Positions 1-7,148 of a stretch of 16,950 nt of DNA are shown here, in pieces. The first letter of the stretch is position 1. Every line of letters begins with the position of its first letter. The position numbers were made by a program, and so were the translations under genes. The notes under the pieces are model-generated. The model had not been told where the DNA came from, made no database searches, and worked only from the letters and a program-made list of their open reading frames with translations. Source of the DNA: an uncultured Eggerthellaceae bacterium (GTDB lineage: Bacteria; Actinomycetota; Coriobacteriia; Coriobacteriales; Eggerthellaceae); the NCBI GenBank assembly GCA_946631805.1, contig CAMPAJ010000006.1:1-16950 (forward strand). Direction: 5' to 3'.

Positions 1-1079
1 GAACGCGCGCTGCAGCGCACGGCGGCTTCACCGACGTTTGCTGCATGCCCAACACCAACCCCGTCATCGACGCGGGCGCCGTCGTTGAATACGTGCGCTC
101 GAAAGCCGCCTCGGTCGGCAAATGCCGCGTCCATGTTTCGGGGGCTTGCACGGCAGGCGAGAAGGGCGAAGCTCTTGCCGAGATGGGCGATATGGTCGCA
201 CATGGAGCCGTCATGTTCACCGACGACGGACGCGGAGTCCAATCGGCCGGCATGATGCGGCGCGTCATGGACTACGCCGTGCAGTTCGGCAAGGCCGTGA
301 GCAGCCATTGCCAGGACGAGAGCTTGGTCGGCAAAGGGCAGATTAACGAGGGCGCCGTCTCGACGCGGCTGGGGCTTTTGGGCTGGCCCGCGACGGGCGA
401 GGAGATTCAAATCGGGCGTGACATCGAAATCGCCAAGCTCACGGGCGGCCACATTCACATCCAGCACCTTTCGAGCGCGCACGGGCTCGACCTCGTGCGC
501 CGGGGCAAGGCGGACGGCGTGAGCGTCACGTGCGAGGTCACGCCGCACCATATGTTCCTTACCGAAGAGTCGATCGCGGAAGATTACAACACGTCGTTCA
601 AGGTCAACCCGCCCCTGCGCACGGCAGACGACGCGGCCGCGGTTATCGCCGGCGTCGTTGACGGGACGGTCGACTGCATCGTCACGGACCATGCGCCCCA
701 CGCCGACCACGAGAAGGCGCGCGAATTCGAGCTCGCGCCGTTCGGCATGACCGGCATCGAGACGAGCGTCGGGCTCGTCGTGGGTAACCTCGTGAACACC
801 GGCAAGATCACCTGGGAGCGTTTCGTCGAGCTCATGAGCATCAACCCCCGGCGCATCATCGGCATCGACCGCGTCTCCATCGAGCCGGGCTCGCGTGCGG
901 ATTTGACCGTCATCGACCCCGACCTTACCTGGACCGTTGCCGAGGACGGCTTCGAATCCAAGGCCAAGAACTGCGGTTTCGTGGGCTGGGAGCTCACCGG
1001 GCGTGCAACGGACGTCTATGTGGGCGGGTACGCCACGATGGAGGACGGCGTCATTACCGACGAACCCATTCATCTGTAA
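1..1079 (+). CDS. pyrC: Dihydroorotase, type I, 3' part (5' end outside window)
   Basis: Zinc amidohydrolase that cyclises carbamoyl-aspartate to dihydroorotate in cytosolic pyrimidine synthesis. The frame is open from the first complete codon at position 3 (reads TRAAAHGGFTDVCCMPNTNP), so the gene starts upstream; the 358 visible residues lack roughly the first 70, including the N-terminal HxH metal motif. Visible family signatures in order: MPNTNPV, the FTDDG segment typical of type I enzymes, HCQDE, HIQHLSS, TPHHMFL, KVNPPLR, and TDHAPH with the catalytic Asp. The C-terminus reads DGVITDEPIHL and stops with TAA. Family identity is certain. Together with pyrK, pyrD and pyrF further on it suggests a pyrimidine locus interrupted by the intervening cassette. 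The last codons recur 125 bp downstream (separate entry). Confidence 0.96.
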   Translation, partial: TRAAAHGGFTDVCCMPNTNPVIDAGAVVEYVRSKAASVGKCRVHVSGACTAGEKGEALAEMGDMVAHGAVMFTDDGRGVQSAGMMRRVMDYAVQFGKAVSSHCQDESLVGKGQINEGAVSTRLGLLGWPATGEEIQIGRDIEIAKLTGGHIHIQHLSSAHGLDLVRRGKADGVSVTCEVTPHHMFLTEESIAEDYNTSFKVNPPLRTADDAAAVIAGVVDGTVDCIVTDHAPHADHEKAREFELAPFGMTGIETSVGLVVGNLVNTGKITWERFVELMSINPRRIIGIDRVSIEPGSRADLTVIDPDLTWTVAEDGFESKAKNCGFVGWELTGRATDVYVGGYATMEDGVITDEPIHL

Positions 1080-1083
1080 GTTT
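1049..1083 (+). repeat. Direct repeat copy 1 (pyrC 3' end)
   Basis: These 35 bp cover the last codons and TAA stop of pyrC plus four bases beyond. They match 1174-1208 at 33 of 35 positions, offset exactly 125 bp. The two differences are a synonymous third-position change and the stop codon (TAA here, TGA in copy 2). Confidence 0.9.
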
Positions 1084-1122
1084 TTACCTAGGAAAGAGTA
1101 CTTCCACTGTACTGGCAGCCTG

Positions 1123-1155
1123 AATGAGTCGCGAGAACCGTTCTCGCGACTCATT
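1123..1155. repeat. 33-bp near-perfect palindrome downstream of pyrC
   Basis: The arm AATGAGTCGCGAGAAC (1123-1138) is the exact reverse complement of 1140-1155, around one central base (1139). It lies 43 bp after the pyrC stop and 106 bp before tetR. No T-run follows (next bases are cgccgc), so it is not a textbook intrinsic terminator, although its RNA would fold into a very stable hairpin. The length and symmetry would also suit a TetR-family operator. Both roles are inference. Homology to the pyrC tail resumes within two bases of its right edge. Confidence 0.85.
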
Positions 1156-1204
1156 CGCCGCAAGGGAGGGCTACGTCATTACCGACGAGCCCATTCATCT
1201 GTGA
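1154..1204 (+). pseudogene. Remnant of a second pyrC C-terminus
   Basis: Read in frame this stretch gives FAAREGYVITDEPIHL followed by TGA. The authentic pyrC end is YATMEDGVITDEPIHL followed by TAA, so 11 of 16 residues match and the frame and stop position are kept. No start codon or body is attached; the reading frame emerges from the 33-bp palindrome. It is most simply the displaced or duplicated tail of a dihydroorotase gene, left by recombination or insertion at the pyrC 3' end. It is unlikely to be expressed as a protein. Confidence 0.75.
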
Positions 1205-1261
1205 GTTTATGCGAAGCGACTTTTCAGCGGGGCTTGGAGCCCGCGGCAGTAGAGGTGTTAC

Positions 1262-1819
1262 ATGTCGCACTTAACCGAAAAGGCAATTACCGAGACGTTC
1301 ATGAGGCTTCTGAACGATCGGCCACTCGACAAGATCACGGTTCGCGAGATAGCGCGGGAATGCGGTATCAACAGGAACACGTTCTATTATCACTTCCATG
1401 ATATTTACGACCTGCTCGAAAAGCTCTTCATCAGCGAGGAGCAAAACCTGCTCGCCGAAATCGAGAACGTGCAAACGCTGCAGCAGAGTTTTGAGGAGGC
1501 CACGCGCTTCGTCCTGGAGACCCGCCGGGCCATACACCATGTTTACACCTCTATAAACCACGACGTGCTAACGTCATACCTGTACAGCGCATCGGAAATC
1601 TGCATGCGCAGTTACATCCAAAACCAATGCGCGGGCCTAAACCCCTCCGAGACAGATTTCAATGACATCGTGTTCCTGTACGCCAGCATGCTCGAAGGGG
1701 CCGTCATCAACATCATGCGCGAAGGGCTGACGCGCGACGTCGAAGCCTTCATCGCCAATGCGATTCGCATGCTCGAAGGCACCGTTCGCCTTGCACTGGA
1801 GAATAGCTGCACCCGCTAG
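1262..1819 (+). CDS. TetR/AcrR-family transcriptional regulator
   Basis: 185-aa predicted DNA-binding repressor. The N-terminal helix-turn-helix is at about residues 22-51: ITVREIARECGINRNTFYYH is the canonical TetR recognition-helix pattern, followed by HDIYDLLEKL. The rest (about 60-185) is the helical ligand/dimerisation domain, not recognisable to a known inducer; the short overall length resembles the DhaS-like branch. ATG at 1262 is supported by AGAGGTG at 1251-1257. The gene sits directly upstream of an MMPL transporter and two secreted proteins, the usual arrangement for a local regulator of an export cassette. Candidate operators are the palindrome at 1123-1155 and the inverted repeats at 1840-1944; they do not share an arm sequence, so which one it binds is open. 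Confidence 0.92.
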   Translation: MSHLTEKAITETFMRLLNDRPLDKITVREIARECGINRNTFYYHFHDIYDLLEKLFISEEQNLLAEIENVQTLQQSFEEATRFVLETRRAIHHVYTSINHDVLTSYLYSASEICMRSYIQNQCAGLNPSETDFNDIVFLYASMLEGAVINIMREGLTRDVEAFIANAIRMLEGTVRLALENSCTR

Positions 1820-1839
1820 CGTGTAAAGTTAGCTTTAGT

Positions 1840-1884
1840 CAATTTTAACCGAGTGCCCAAAATTTAGGCACTTGGCCAAAATTG
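1840..1884. repeat. Nested inverted repeat downstream of tetR
   Basis: Outer arms CAATTTT (1840-1846) and AAAATTG (1878-1884) enclose inner arms AGTGCC (1852-1857) and GGCACT (1867-1872). Equal 5-nt gaps lie on both sides and a 9-nt centre. Over the full 18-nt arms 15 positions are complementary. It starts 21 bp after the tetR stop. It could terminate tetR transcription, although the following sequence (cttctttata) is only weakly T-rich, or form one half of a compound operator with the adjacent repeat at 1891-1944. Confidence 0.7.
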
Positions 1885-1890
1885 CTTCTT

Positions 1891-1944
1891 TATACACCTA
1901 AAAATTGTATTTAGCATCCCTTAGGATACAAAATAAGGTGTATA
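1891..1944 (+). promoter_or_regulatory. Inverted repeat and probable promoter region of the MMPL gene
   Basis: Outer arms TATACACCT (1891-1899) and AGGTGTATA (1936-1944) are exact complements. Inner arms TTGTAT (1905-1910) and ATACAA (1926-1931) are nested symmetrically inside. The region is strongly AT-rich compared with the flanking genes. A possible promoter is TTGCTT (1882-1887) with TGTATT (1906-1911) at 18 bp spacing, which would place the -10 inside the repeat, as expected for repressor control. In RNA the right arm would sequester the Shine-Dalgarno-like AAGGTG at 1935-1940. The repeat is seen directly; the promoter and control are inference. Confidence 0.6.
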
Positions 1945-1957
1945 CGTGGAGCTAGCT

Positions 1958-4084
1958 ATGCAAAAGTTTGGTGAATTAGTCGTAAAATTGAGATTGCCCA
2001 TCCTCGTTGTAGCAGTCCTGCTTCTTATACCTTCTGCCATAGCCTACCTGCATACGCCCGTGAATTACGATCTGCTCACCTACCTGCCCGAGCAGATCGA
2101 CACCGTTAAAGGGCAGGAAATCCTCAAGGAGGACTTCGGCAAAGGCGCCTTCTCGCTCATCGTGACCGAAGGTCTCGATGACAAAGCCGTCGCAGATCTG
2201 ACCGATAAGATAGAGAACGTTCCGAGCGTCGCGACGGCCCTGAGCTATGGCCAGATCGCGCAGAAGAGCTCGATTCCCGAACAAGCCATTCCGCAGAAAT
2301 ACCTGAGCAAGCTCAAGAAGGGCGATGCGCAGATGATCGCCGTGTTCTTCGAGGAGGGCACATCGGCGGAGAACACGCTCAACGCCGTCGAGCAGATCCG
2401 CGCCCTCGCCGACGAGAACGTCTACGTCAGCGGCATGAGCGCCTTCGTCCTCGACCTCAAAGACATCGCAGACCACGAGGAGCCCTATTACGTAGCCGTC
2501 GCGGTCTTGTGCTCTATTCTCCTGCTCTTGCTGTGCACCGACACGTTCCTTGCGCCGTTCGTGTTCCTCATAAGCATTGGAATGGCCATCGTGTACAACA
2601 TGGGCACGAATTTCTTCCTCGGCGAGATGTCGTACATCACCAAAGCGCTTGCCGCCGTATTGCAGCTCGCCGTGACGATGGACTTTTCGATTTTCCTCTG
2701 GTCGAGCTTCGAAGAGAACATCCGAAAGTACGACGACCATAACGAAGCAATGGCCCATTCCATTGCCGAGACGCTCGTGGCCATTTTCAGCTCGTCGATG
2801 ACTGCGACGGCTGGGTTCCTCGCCATGGTGTTCATGTCGTTTACGCTCGGCGTCAACTTGGGCATCGTCATGGCCAAGGGGTGCATACTCGGCCTCATCG
2901 GCACCGTCACCATCCTGCCTTCGCTTATCCTTACCTTTAAGAAACCGATGCTGAGGTTGGTGCACAAACGCCTGATTCCCGACGTGGGCGGTCTCGCTAA
3001 GATCATCACATCCAAGCCGGCCGTCATCGTGTTCATGTGCTTGGCCGTCGCGCTCGTGTTCCCTGCCGTACACGGCTTTCTCAACAAGCCGGTGTATTAC
3101 GACTTCACGAGCATGGTCATCGGGCCGGGTAGTACGCTGAGCGAAGAGGAAACGCAGTTCGATACCGCGAACAAGAAGCTCAAGGAAGACTTTGACGTTG
3201 CGACGACGGAGATGATCCTCATGAGCGCCGACGTACCGCACTACAAGGCAAAGGAAATGCTCGACCGTATTTCCGACGTGGACGGCGTCGCATATGCGCT
3301 TGGATACGATTCCGTCAAGGGCGGCCTTATGCCCGACGAGCTGATTCCCGAACGCCTGAGGGAAGTGTTCATAAACGAAGGCAACCAGCTCATACTCATC
3401 AACTCCGAATACGACGTATCGTCCGAGGAGGTCAATCGCCAAATCGAAACGATCAACGCCATCATGAAGGAATACGACCCGAACGGCATGCTCATAGGTG
3501 AGGCGCCGGCTACGAAGGACCTGACGGAAATCATGGACCACGATTTCGTCGTCGTCGACGCGCTGGCAATCATCGCTATCCTCATCATCATCGCCATCGC
3601 CTTCCGCTCCGTGACGTTGCCGTTCATCCTCGTGCTCGTCATAGAACTTGCCATCATGATCAACTTGGGCTTGCCCTATTACACGAACGACATCATGTGC
3701 TTCATCTCGCCGATCTGCATTTCCACCATCCAACTCGGGTCGACGGTAAACTACGCCATCCTGATGACGACGCGCTACAAACGCGAACGCGCAAGCGGGC
3801 TCGAGAAGCGCGAAGCGGTCGAGATGGCATTCAGGATGACGTTCCCCGCCGTAGTTACGAGCGGCCTGTCGTTCTTCGCCGCGACCATCGGCGTTTCCTT
3901 CGCAGCTCGCATGGGGCTCATCAGCCAGCTCTGCGGCTTGATGGCGCGCGGCGCGTTTATCTCGACGCTGTGCGTACTGTTCATACTCCCCGCATTCTTC
4001 ATGACGTTCGACAAGCTCATCGTCAGGACAAGCCATGGATTCGAACCCAAAGGGCGCGCCGCGCTCAAAGCTCAGGAGGTTTAA
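1958..4084 (+). CDS. MMPL-family (RND superfamily) membrane transporter
   Basis: Predicted 12-TM transporter of the MMPL type, about 708 aa, exporting lipids or other envelope substrates in known relatives. Two homologous halves are visible: TM1 near residues 17-36, an extracytoplasmic domain, a five-helix bundle at about 180-330, then TM7 near 358-376, a second extracytoplasmic domain and five helices at about 536-686 (numbering from the upstream GTG at 1946). TM4 carries VTMDFSIFLW, the usual acidic proton-relay position. The TM10 equivalent reads GSTVNYAILM, with Asn where an Asp is expected. ATG at 1958 has GGAG at 1948-1951, 6 nt away; GTG at 1946 (four more residues) is possible with AAGG at 1935. 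The stop overlaps the downstream gene's ribosome site, so the transporter and protein A are coupled. Substrate unknown. Confidence 0.93.
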   Translation: MQKFGELVVKLRLPILVVAVLLLIPSAIAYLHTPVNYDLLTYLPEQIDTVKGQEILKEDFGKGAFSLIVTEGLDDKAVADLTDKIENVPSVATALSYGQIAQKSSIPEQAIPQKYLSKLKKGDAQMIAVFFEEGTSAENTLNAVEQIRALADENVYVSGMSAFVLDLKDIADHEEPYYVAVAVLCSILLLLLCTDTFLAPFVFLISIGMAIVYNMGTNFFLGEMSYITKALAAVLQLAVTMDFSIFLWSSFEENIRKYDDHNEAMAHSIAETLVAIFSSSMTATAGFLAMVFMSFTLGVNLGIVMAKGCILGLIGTVTILPSLILTFKKPMLRLVHKRLIPDVGGLAKIITSKPAVIVFMCLAVALVFPAVHGFLNKPVYYDFTSMVIGPGSTLSEEETQFDTANKKLKEDFDVATTEMILMSADVPHYKAKEMLDRISDVDGVAYALGYDSVKGGLMPDELIPERLREVFINEGNQLILINSEYDVSSEEVNRQIETINAIMKEYDPNGMLIGEAPATKDLTEIMDHDFVVVDALAIIAILIIIAIAFRSVTLPFILVLVIELAIMINLGLPYYTNDIMCFISPICISTIQLGSTVNYAILMTTRYKRERASGLEKREAVEMAFRMTFPAVVTSGLSFFAATIGVSFAARMGLISQLCGLMARGAFISTLCVLFILPAFFMTFDKLIVRTSHGFEPKGRAALKAQEV

Positions 4085-4087
4085 CAT

Positions 4088-6922
4088 ATGAAATTCAATC
4101 CCAAGGCGCTTACGACATCGGTCGGGTACTCGTTCGCATTCGCTGCGCTCTGTAGCCTGGCCTTCATGCCGCAGCCGGCCATCGCCGAGGAGCAATCCGA
4201 CGCAGCTGACGAGGGCACCGCATCGGAGGCATCGACAGGCAAGCGCGTCTACGATGCCCCCGTTGCCAGCGAGAAATCCGAAACCGTGTACGTGTTCACG
4301 AACCCCGACGGATCGGTCAAGAACACGGAGGTCTCGACCACGCTCAAGAACCCCGTGGGCGATGGCCAGATCGCGGACTCTTCCGAGCTCACCGATATAG
4401 AAAACGCCGAGGGTGACGGCACGTTCACGGGCTCTGGCGACGGCATGGTGTGGGATGCGCAAGGCAAGGACGTGTACTACACCGGCAAGACCACGAAAGA
4501 GGCGCCGGTCTCGGTTTCGTTCACGTACTTCCTTGATGGCAAGAAAGTCGATCCGTCCCAGCTTGCCGGCGCTACCGGAAAGCTCAAGATTCACTGCGAT
4601 TACGAGAACAACGCATCGGTCACGGCGACGATACGAGATAAAGAGGAAACGCTGTACGTGCCGTTCACGTTCATTACGGCCATGATGTTCGACAACGAGA
4701 ACTTCAAGAACGCGACGGTGACCAACGGCAAGCTCATCGACGATGGCGAACGCGCCATCGTCGCAGGCTACGCCATACCGGGCCTTCAGAAGAGCCTTGG
4801 AAAGATTGCAGAAGATTTCGATATACCCGATTATTTCGAGGTCGAGGCCGACGTGACCGATTTCGAGATGAAGACGTCGCTCACGATTGCAACGGCAGGC
4901 CTGCTCGAGGATTTCAATACCGACGACATCAAGACCGACGAGCTTGAGGATGCATCGGGTGAGCTCAAAGACGCCATGAGCGAGATCTTGGACGGTACGG
5001 GCACGCTGAAAGACGGTCTGGACAAACTGGCTGCCGGCGCGAAGAGCGCCAAGGTCGCAAGCGGCCAGTTGGCAGATGGCGCCGATACGCTTGCCGACGG
5101 TGCCGACCAGCTCGCAGACGGCCTTGGAACGATGCAGGATTCCACGGGCGAGCTTCCTGACGGCGTGAAGAAGCTCGCGGATGGGTCCAAGCAGCTTGCC
5201 GACGGCCTTCCTGCTGCCGTTGATGGCGCGGCTGCGCTCGAGAAGGGTGCCGGCGACCTTGGCACTGGTGCTGGACAGGTTAAAGACGGCGCAGGAGCGC
5301 TCGGAAAAGGTGCGGACGATTTGGGCGCAGGCGCAGGCCAGGTCAAAGATGGTGCCGACGCACTGCAGAAGGGTGCCGGCGATCTTGGAACCGGCATCGG
5401 TCAGCTCGGCGCAGGTGCGGGGCAGCTGGGTTCTGGGGCCGAAGAATTGGGCAAGGGGCTCGACGAGCTTAAGAAGGGCATGGAAACCGCGTCTACCGGC
5501 ACGCAGCAGCTTATCGATGGGACCGAAACCGTCGAGCAAGGTATACGCAAAGTAATCGGCGACGGAAGCGAGGGGAACGAAGGGCTCACGAAGCTCCAGC
5601 AAGTCGCCTCGCAGGTTTCCGAGGGCATTTCCACGCTCAAGGCCGCTCTATCGCAAATGCAAGGGCAATTGGACGATGCAGCCGGCGGAGCAGGCCAAAT
5701 TCAAGACGGTGCAGGCGATATCCAAGATGGTGCAAGTTCGATATCGCAAAGCGCGACGCAGCTCGCCCAGGCGGCAGGCGCAACGCAGAGCGCGCTTGAA
5801 GAAGCTGCGGCCGCGCTTGGGGACGCGAAGGGCGCTACCGAGGACGATGATACTGCCATTAAAAACGCTTTGACCGCGTTGAGCCAGGCCCAAGGAACTA
5901 ACTCGCCGGTTGAAGGTGGCCTCGAGCAGATAGCCGATGGCTCATCAAGCATTGCCGACGGAGCCCAAACAATCGCTGGCGCCGCGGGTCAGATCAAGGG
6001 CGGCGCTGAAGCCGGTTCTCAGATGATAGGGCAGGCTGTCGCCGAGGGTGGAAGTCTGGATACGCTTAAATACGGCACCGACGCCATCGATGGCGGCCTT
6101 GGCTCAGCTATAAGCGGGCTTGGGCAGATTGCAGATGGAGTTGGCGGCGAAGGGGGGCTTACCGAAGGTCTCAAGCAACTCAAGTCGGGTACCGACAACG
6201 CGGTCGCCGGATTGGGCGACGAGAAAACCGAGCAGACGCTCATATACGGTGCTAATGCCCTCCAGGCCGGCGCAGGGCAGCTCCAAGACGGTGCAGGCCA
6301 ATTGCAAGATGGAGCTGGCCAGCTGCAATCTGGCGCAGGCAGCCTGAGCGACGGTGCGGGCCGGCTGCAATCTGGCGCTGGAAAGTTGAGCGCGGGTGCA
6401 GGGGAGCTCCAAACCGGTGCGGGCCAGCTGCAGGACGGCGCAGGCAAGCTTCAAAGCGGCGCCGCCGAGCTCAAGGGCGACGAGCAGAAGGGAACGGGCC
6501 TGTACGGCGCTGCAGCGGGTGCCGACCAGCTCGCCGGGGGGCTTGCAACCCTGTACTCCAAGATTCCTGCGCTCATCGACGGCATCGACAAGGTGGTCGA
6601 TGGATCGGGCGAAGTCGCCAAGGGCTCCAACACGCTCGCCGAAAAGCTCCACGAATACGATGACGCGCTCGCAGCGCTGCCCGAAGGCGCCGAAGCAGCC
6701 GCCGAAGGAACGGGCACGCTGCTCGACGGCCTCCAGCAATTCAATGACGAGGGAATTTCCAAGATTAGCGACCTCATCGACGAAGACCTGCTGCCGTTCA
6801 CCGACCGCCTCGATGCCATTACGCAGGCAGCGAAGGACTACAACAACTTCGCCGGCATCACCGAGGGCACCTCGGGAAGCGTCAAGTTCATCATCGAAAC
6901 GGATGCGATCTCGATGGAATAA
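4088..6922 (+). CDS. Secreted Leu/Gly heptad-repeat protein A (MMPL partner)
   Basis: 944-aa predicted exported protein. A Sec signal peptide ends in AIA|EE (cleavage about residue 33); Cys22 is not in a lipobox. A conserved N-terminal domain (about 45-290) contains VSTTLKNP, GSGDGMVWDA and YVPFTFITAM. Then follow 23 in-register heptads at 325-485 (type ADQLADG, AGQVKDG), a looser Ile/Gly and Ala-rich middle (about 490-715), 11 consecutive GAGxLxx heptads at 721-797, and a conserved C-terminal domain (about 800-940) with LIDEDLLPFTDRLDAIT. There is no C-terminal membrane anchor or sortase motif. Heptads of this type are known from YhgE/Pip, EsaA and MMPL-associated proteins, where they are thought to form long helical extracellular stalks. 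AGGAGG at 4074-4079 lies inside the last MMPL codons and ATG is 3 nt past its stop, so translation is coupled. A role as an extracytoplasmic accessory of the transporter is inference. Confidence 0.9.
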   Translation: MKFNPKALTTSVGYSFAFAALCSLAFMPQPAIAEEQSDAADEGTASEASTGKRVYDAPVASEKSETVYVFTNPDGSVKNTEVSTTLKNPVGDGQIADSSELTDIENAEGDGTFTGSGDGMVWDAQGKDVYYTGKTTKEAPVSVSFTYFLDGKKVDPSQLAGATGKLKIHCDYENNASVTATIRDKEETLYVPFTFITAMMFDNENFKNATVTNGKLIDDGERAIVAGYAIPGLQKSLGKIAEDFDIPDYFEVEADVTDFEMKTSLTIATAGLLEDFNTDDIKTDELEDASGELKDAMSEILDGTGTLKDGLDKLAAGAKSAKVASGQLADGADTLADGADQLADGLGTMQDSTGELPDGVKKLADGSKQLADGLPAAVDGAAALEKGAGDLGTGAGQVKDGAGALGKGADDLGAGAGQVKDGADALQKGAGDLGTGIGQLGAGAGQLGSGAEELGKGLDELKKGMETASTGTQQLIDGTETVEQGIRKVIGDGSEGNEGLTKLQQVASQVSEGISTLKAALSQMQGQLDDAAGGAGQIQDGAGDIQDGASSISQSATQLAQAAGATQSALEEAAAALGDAKGATEDDDTAIKNALTALSQAQGTNSPVEGGLEQIADGSSSIADGAQTIAGAAGQIKGGAEAGSQMIGQAVAEGGSLDTLKYGTDAIDGGLGSAISGLGQIADGVGGEGGLTEGLKQLKSGTDNAVAGLGDEKTEQTLIYGANALQAGAGQLQDGAGQLQDGAGQLQSGAGSLSDGAGRLQSGAGKLSAGAGELQTGAGQLQDGAGKLQSGAAELKGDEQKGTGLYGAAAGADQLAGGLATLYSKIPALIDGIDKVVDGSGEVAKGSNTLAEKLHEYDDALAALPEGAEAAAEGTGTLLDGLQQFNDEGISKISDLIDEDLLPFTDRLDAITQAAKDYNNFAGITEGTSGSVKFIIETDAISME
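5060..5542 (+). repeat. N-terminal heptad array of protein A (23 units of 21 bp)
   Basis: Codons 325-485 read as 23 uninterrupted 7-residue units, most with Leu, Val or Ala at position 4 and Gly at position 7 (ADTLADG, ADQLADG, VKKLADG, AGQVKDG). Codon choice varies between units, so the repeat is clearer in protein than in DNA. Inside it is a higher-order 63-bp repeat, listed separately. Confidence 0.9.
5249..5437 (+). repeat. Three 63-bp supra-repeats within the heptad array
   Basis: Three successive 21-residue blocks start at 5249, 5312 and 5375. Block 1 is AGDLGTG AGQVKDG AGALGKG, block 2 ADDLGAG AGQVKDG ADALQKG, block 3 AGDLGTG IGQLGAG AGQLGSG. The shared three-heptad order shows local duplication of a 63-bp unit, most recently between blocks 1 and 2. 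Confidence 0.8.
6248..6478 (+). repeat. C-terminal heptad array of protein A (11 units of 21 bp)
   Basis: Codons 721-797 form 11 consecutive heptads beginning GA(G/N/A) with Leu at position 5: GAGQLQD twice, then GAGQLQS, GAGSLSD, GAGRLQS, GAGKLSA, GAGELQT, GAGQLQD, GAGKLQS and others. The DNA is also visibly repetitive (ggtgcaggc/ggcgcaggc motifs every 21 bp), so unit number could vary by slippage or recombination between strains. Confidence 0.92.
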
Positions 6923-6952
6923 CATCAAGAAACGCCCGATTTACGCGTAACG

Positions 6953-6983
6953 ACGGCCCGTATTGGATGCCAATGCGGGCCGT
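6953..6983 (+). terminator. Hairpin terminator after protein A gene
   Basis: Arm 6953-6966 (ACGGCCCGTATTGG) pairs with 6970-6983 at 13 of 14 positions plus one G-T wobble, around the 3-nt loop atg. It lies 30 bp past the stop. Only a weak T-run follows (ttgcc). It separates the MMPL/protein A unit from the protein B gene. Confidence 0.8.
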
Positions 6984-7049
6984 TTGCCACTACAGCCGCT
7001 AGTGGGTTGCAAAAAGTTTTATCGCAACACTATGTATATCGATATTTCC

Positions 7050-7085
7050 TCATGAACTGTTCGTGTTTTTTGGTACACTAAGCCT
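7050..7085 (+). promoter_or_regulatory. Probable extended -10 promoter of protein B gene
   Basis: TGG followed by TACACT (7071-7079) forms an extended -10 element, with a poor -35 region about 17 bp upstream (CATGAA at 7051). It is set in an AT-rich intergenic stretch and lies about 70 bp before the chosen start. Upstream lie the 10-bp palindrome ATATCGATAT (7036-7045) and the inverted arms GTTGC/GCAAC (7006-7010, 7024-7028), possible regulator sites. Inference from motif and position only. Confidence 0.5.
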
Positions 7086-7148
7086 CACGAGTTATGTATG
7101 CAAACCTTTAAACACACCAAAAACGTAGCTCAGGAGGTTTCGATAGTT

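Noticed and set aside
937..1401. A 154-codon frame bridging pyrC and tetR.
   Set aside because: It overlaps both real genes in another frame and crosses the palindrome; its translation is typical out-of-frame Arg/Ser-rich sequence.
1976..5602. A 1208-codon open frame on the - strand opposite the MMPL and heptad genes.
   Set aside because: It mirrors two well-supported + strand genes, has no recognisable domain, is compositionally odd, and spans their boundary. High GC with biased third positions keeps the antisense frame open. Only its length is notable.
6248..6478. 21-bp periodic repeats that could suggest a CRISPR or minisatellite.
   Set aside because: The period is in frame, units are contiguous with no unique spacers, and they encode protein heptads.
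7098..7148. Upstream in-frame start for protein B, adding 17 residues.
   Set aside because: It has no ribosome site; ATG 7149 has AGGAGGT and gives a signal peptide aligned with protein A.
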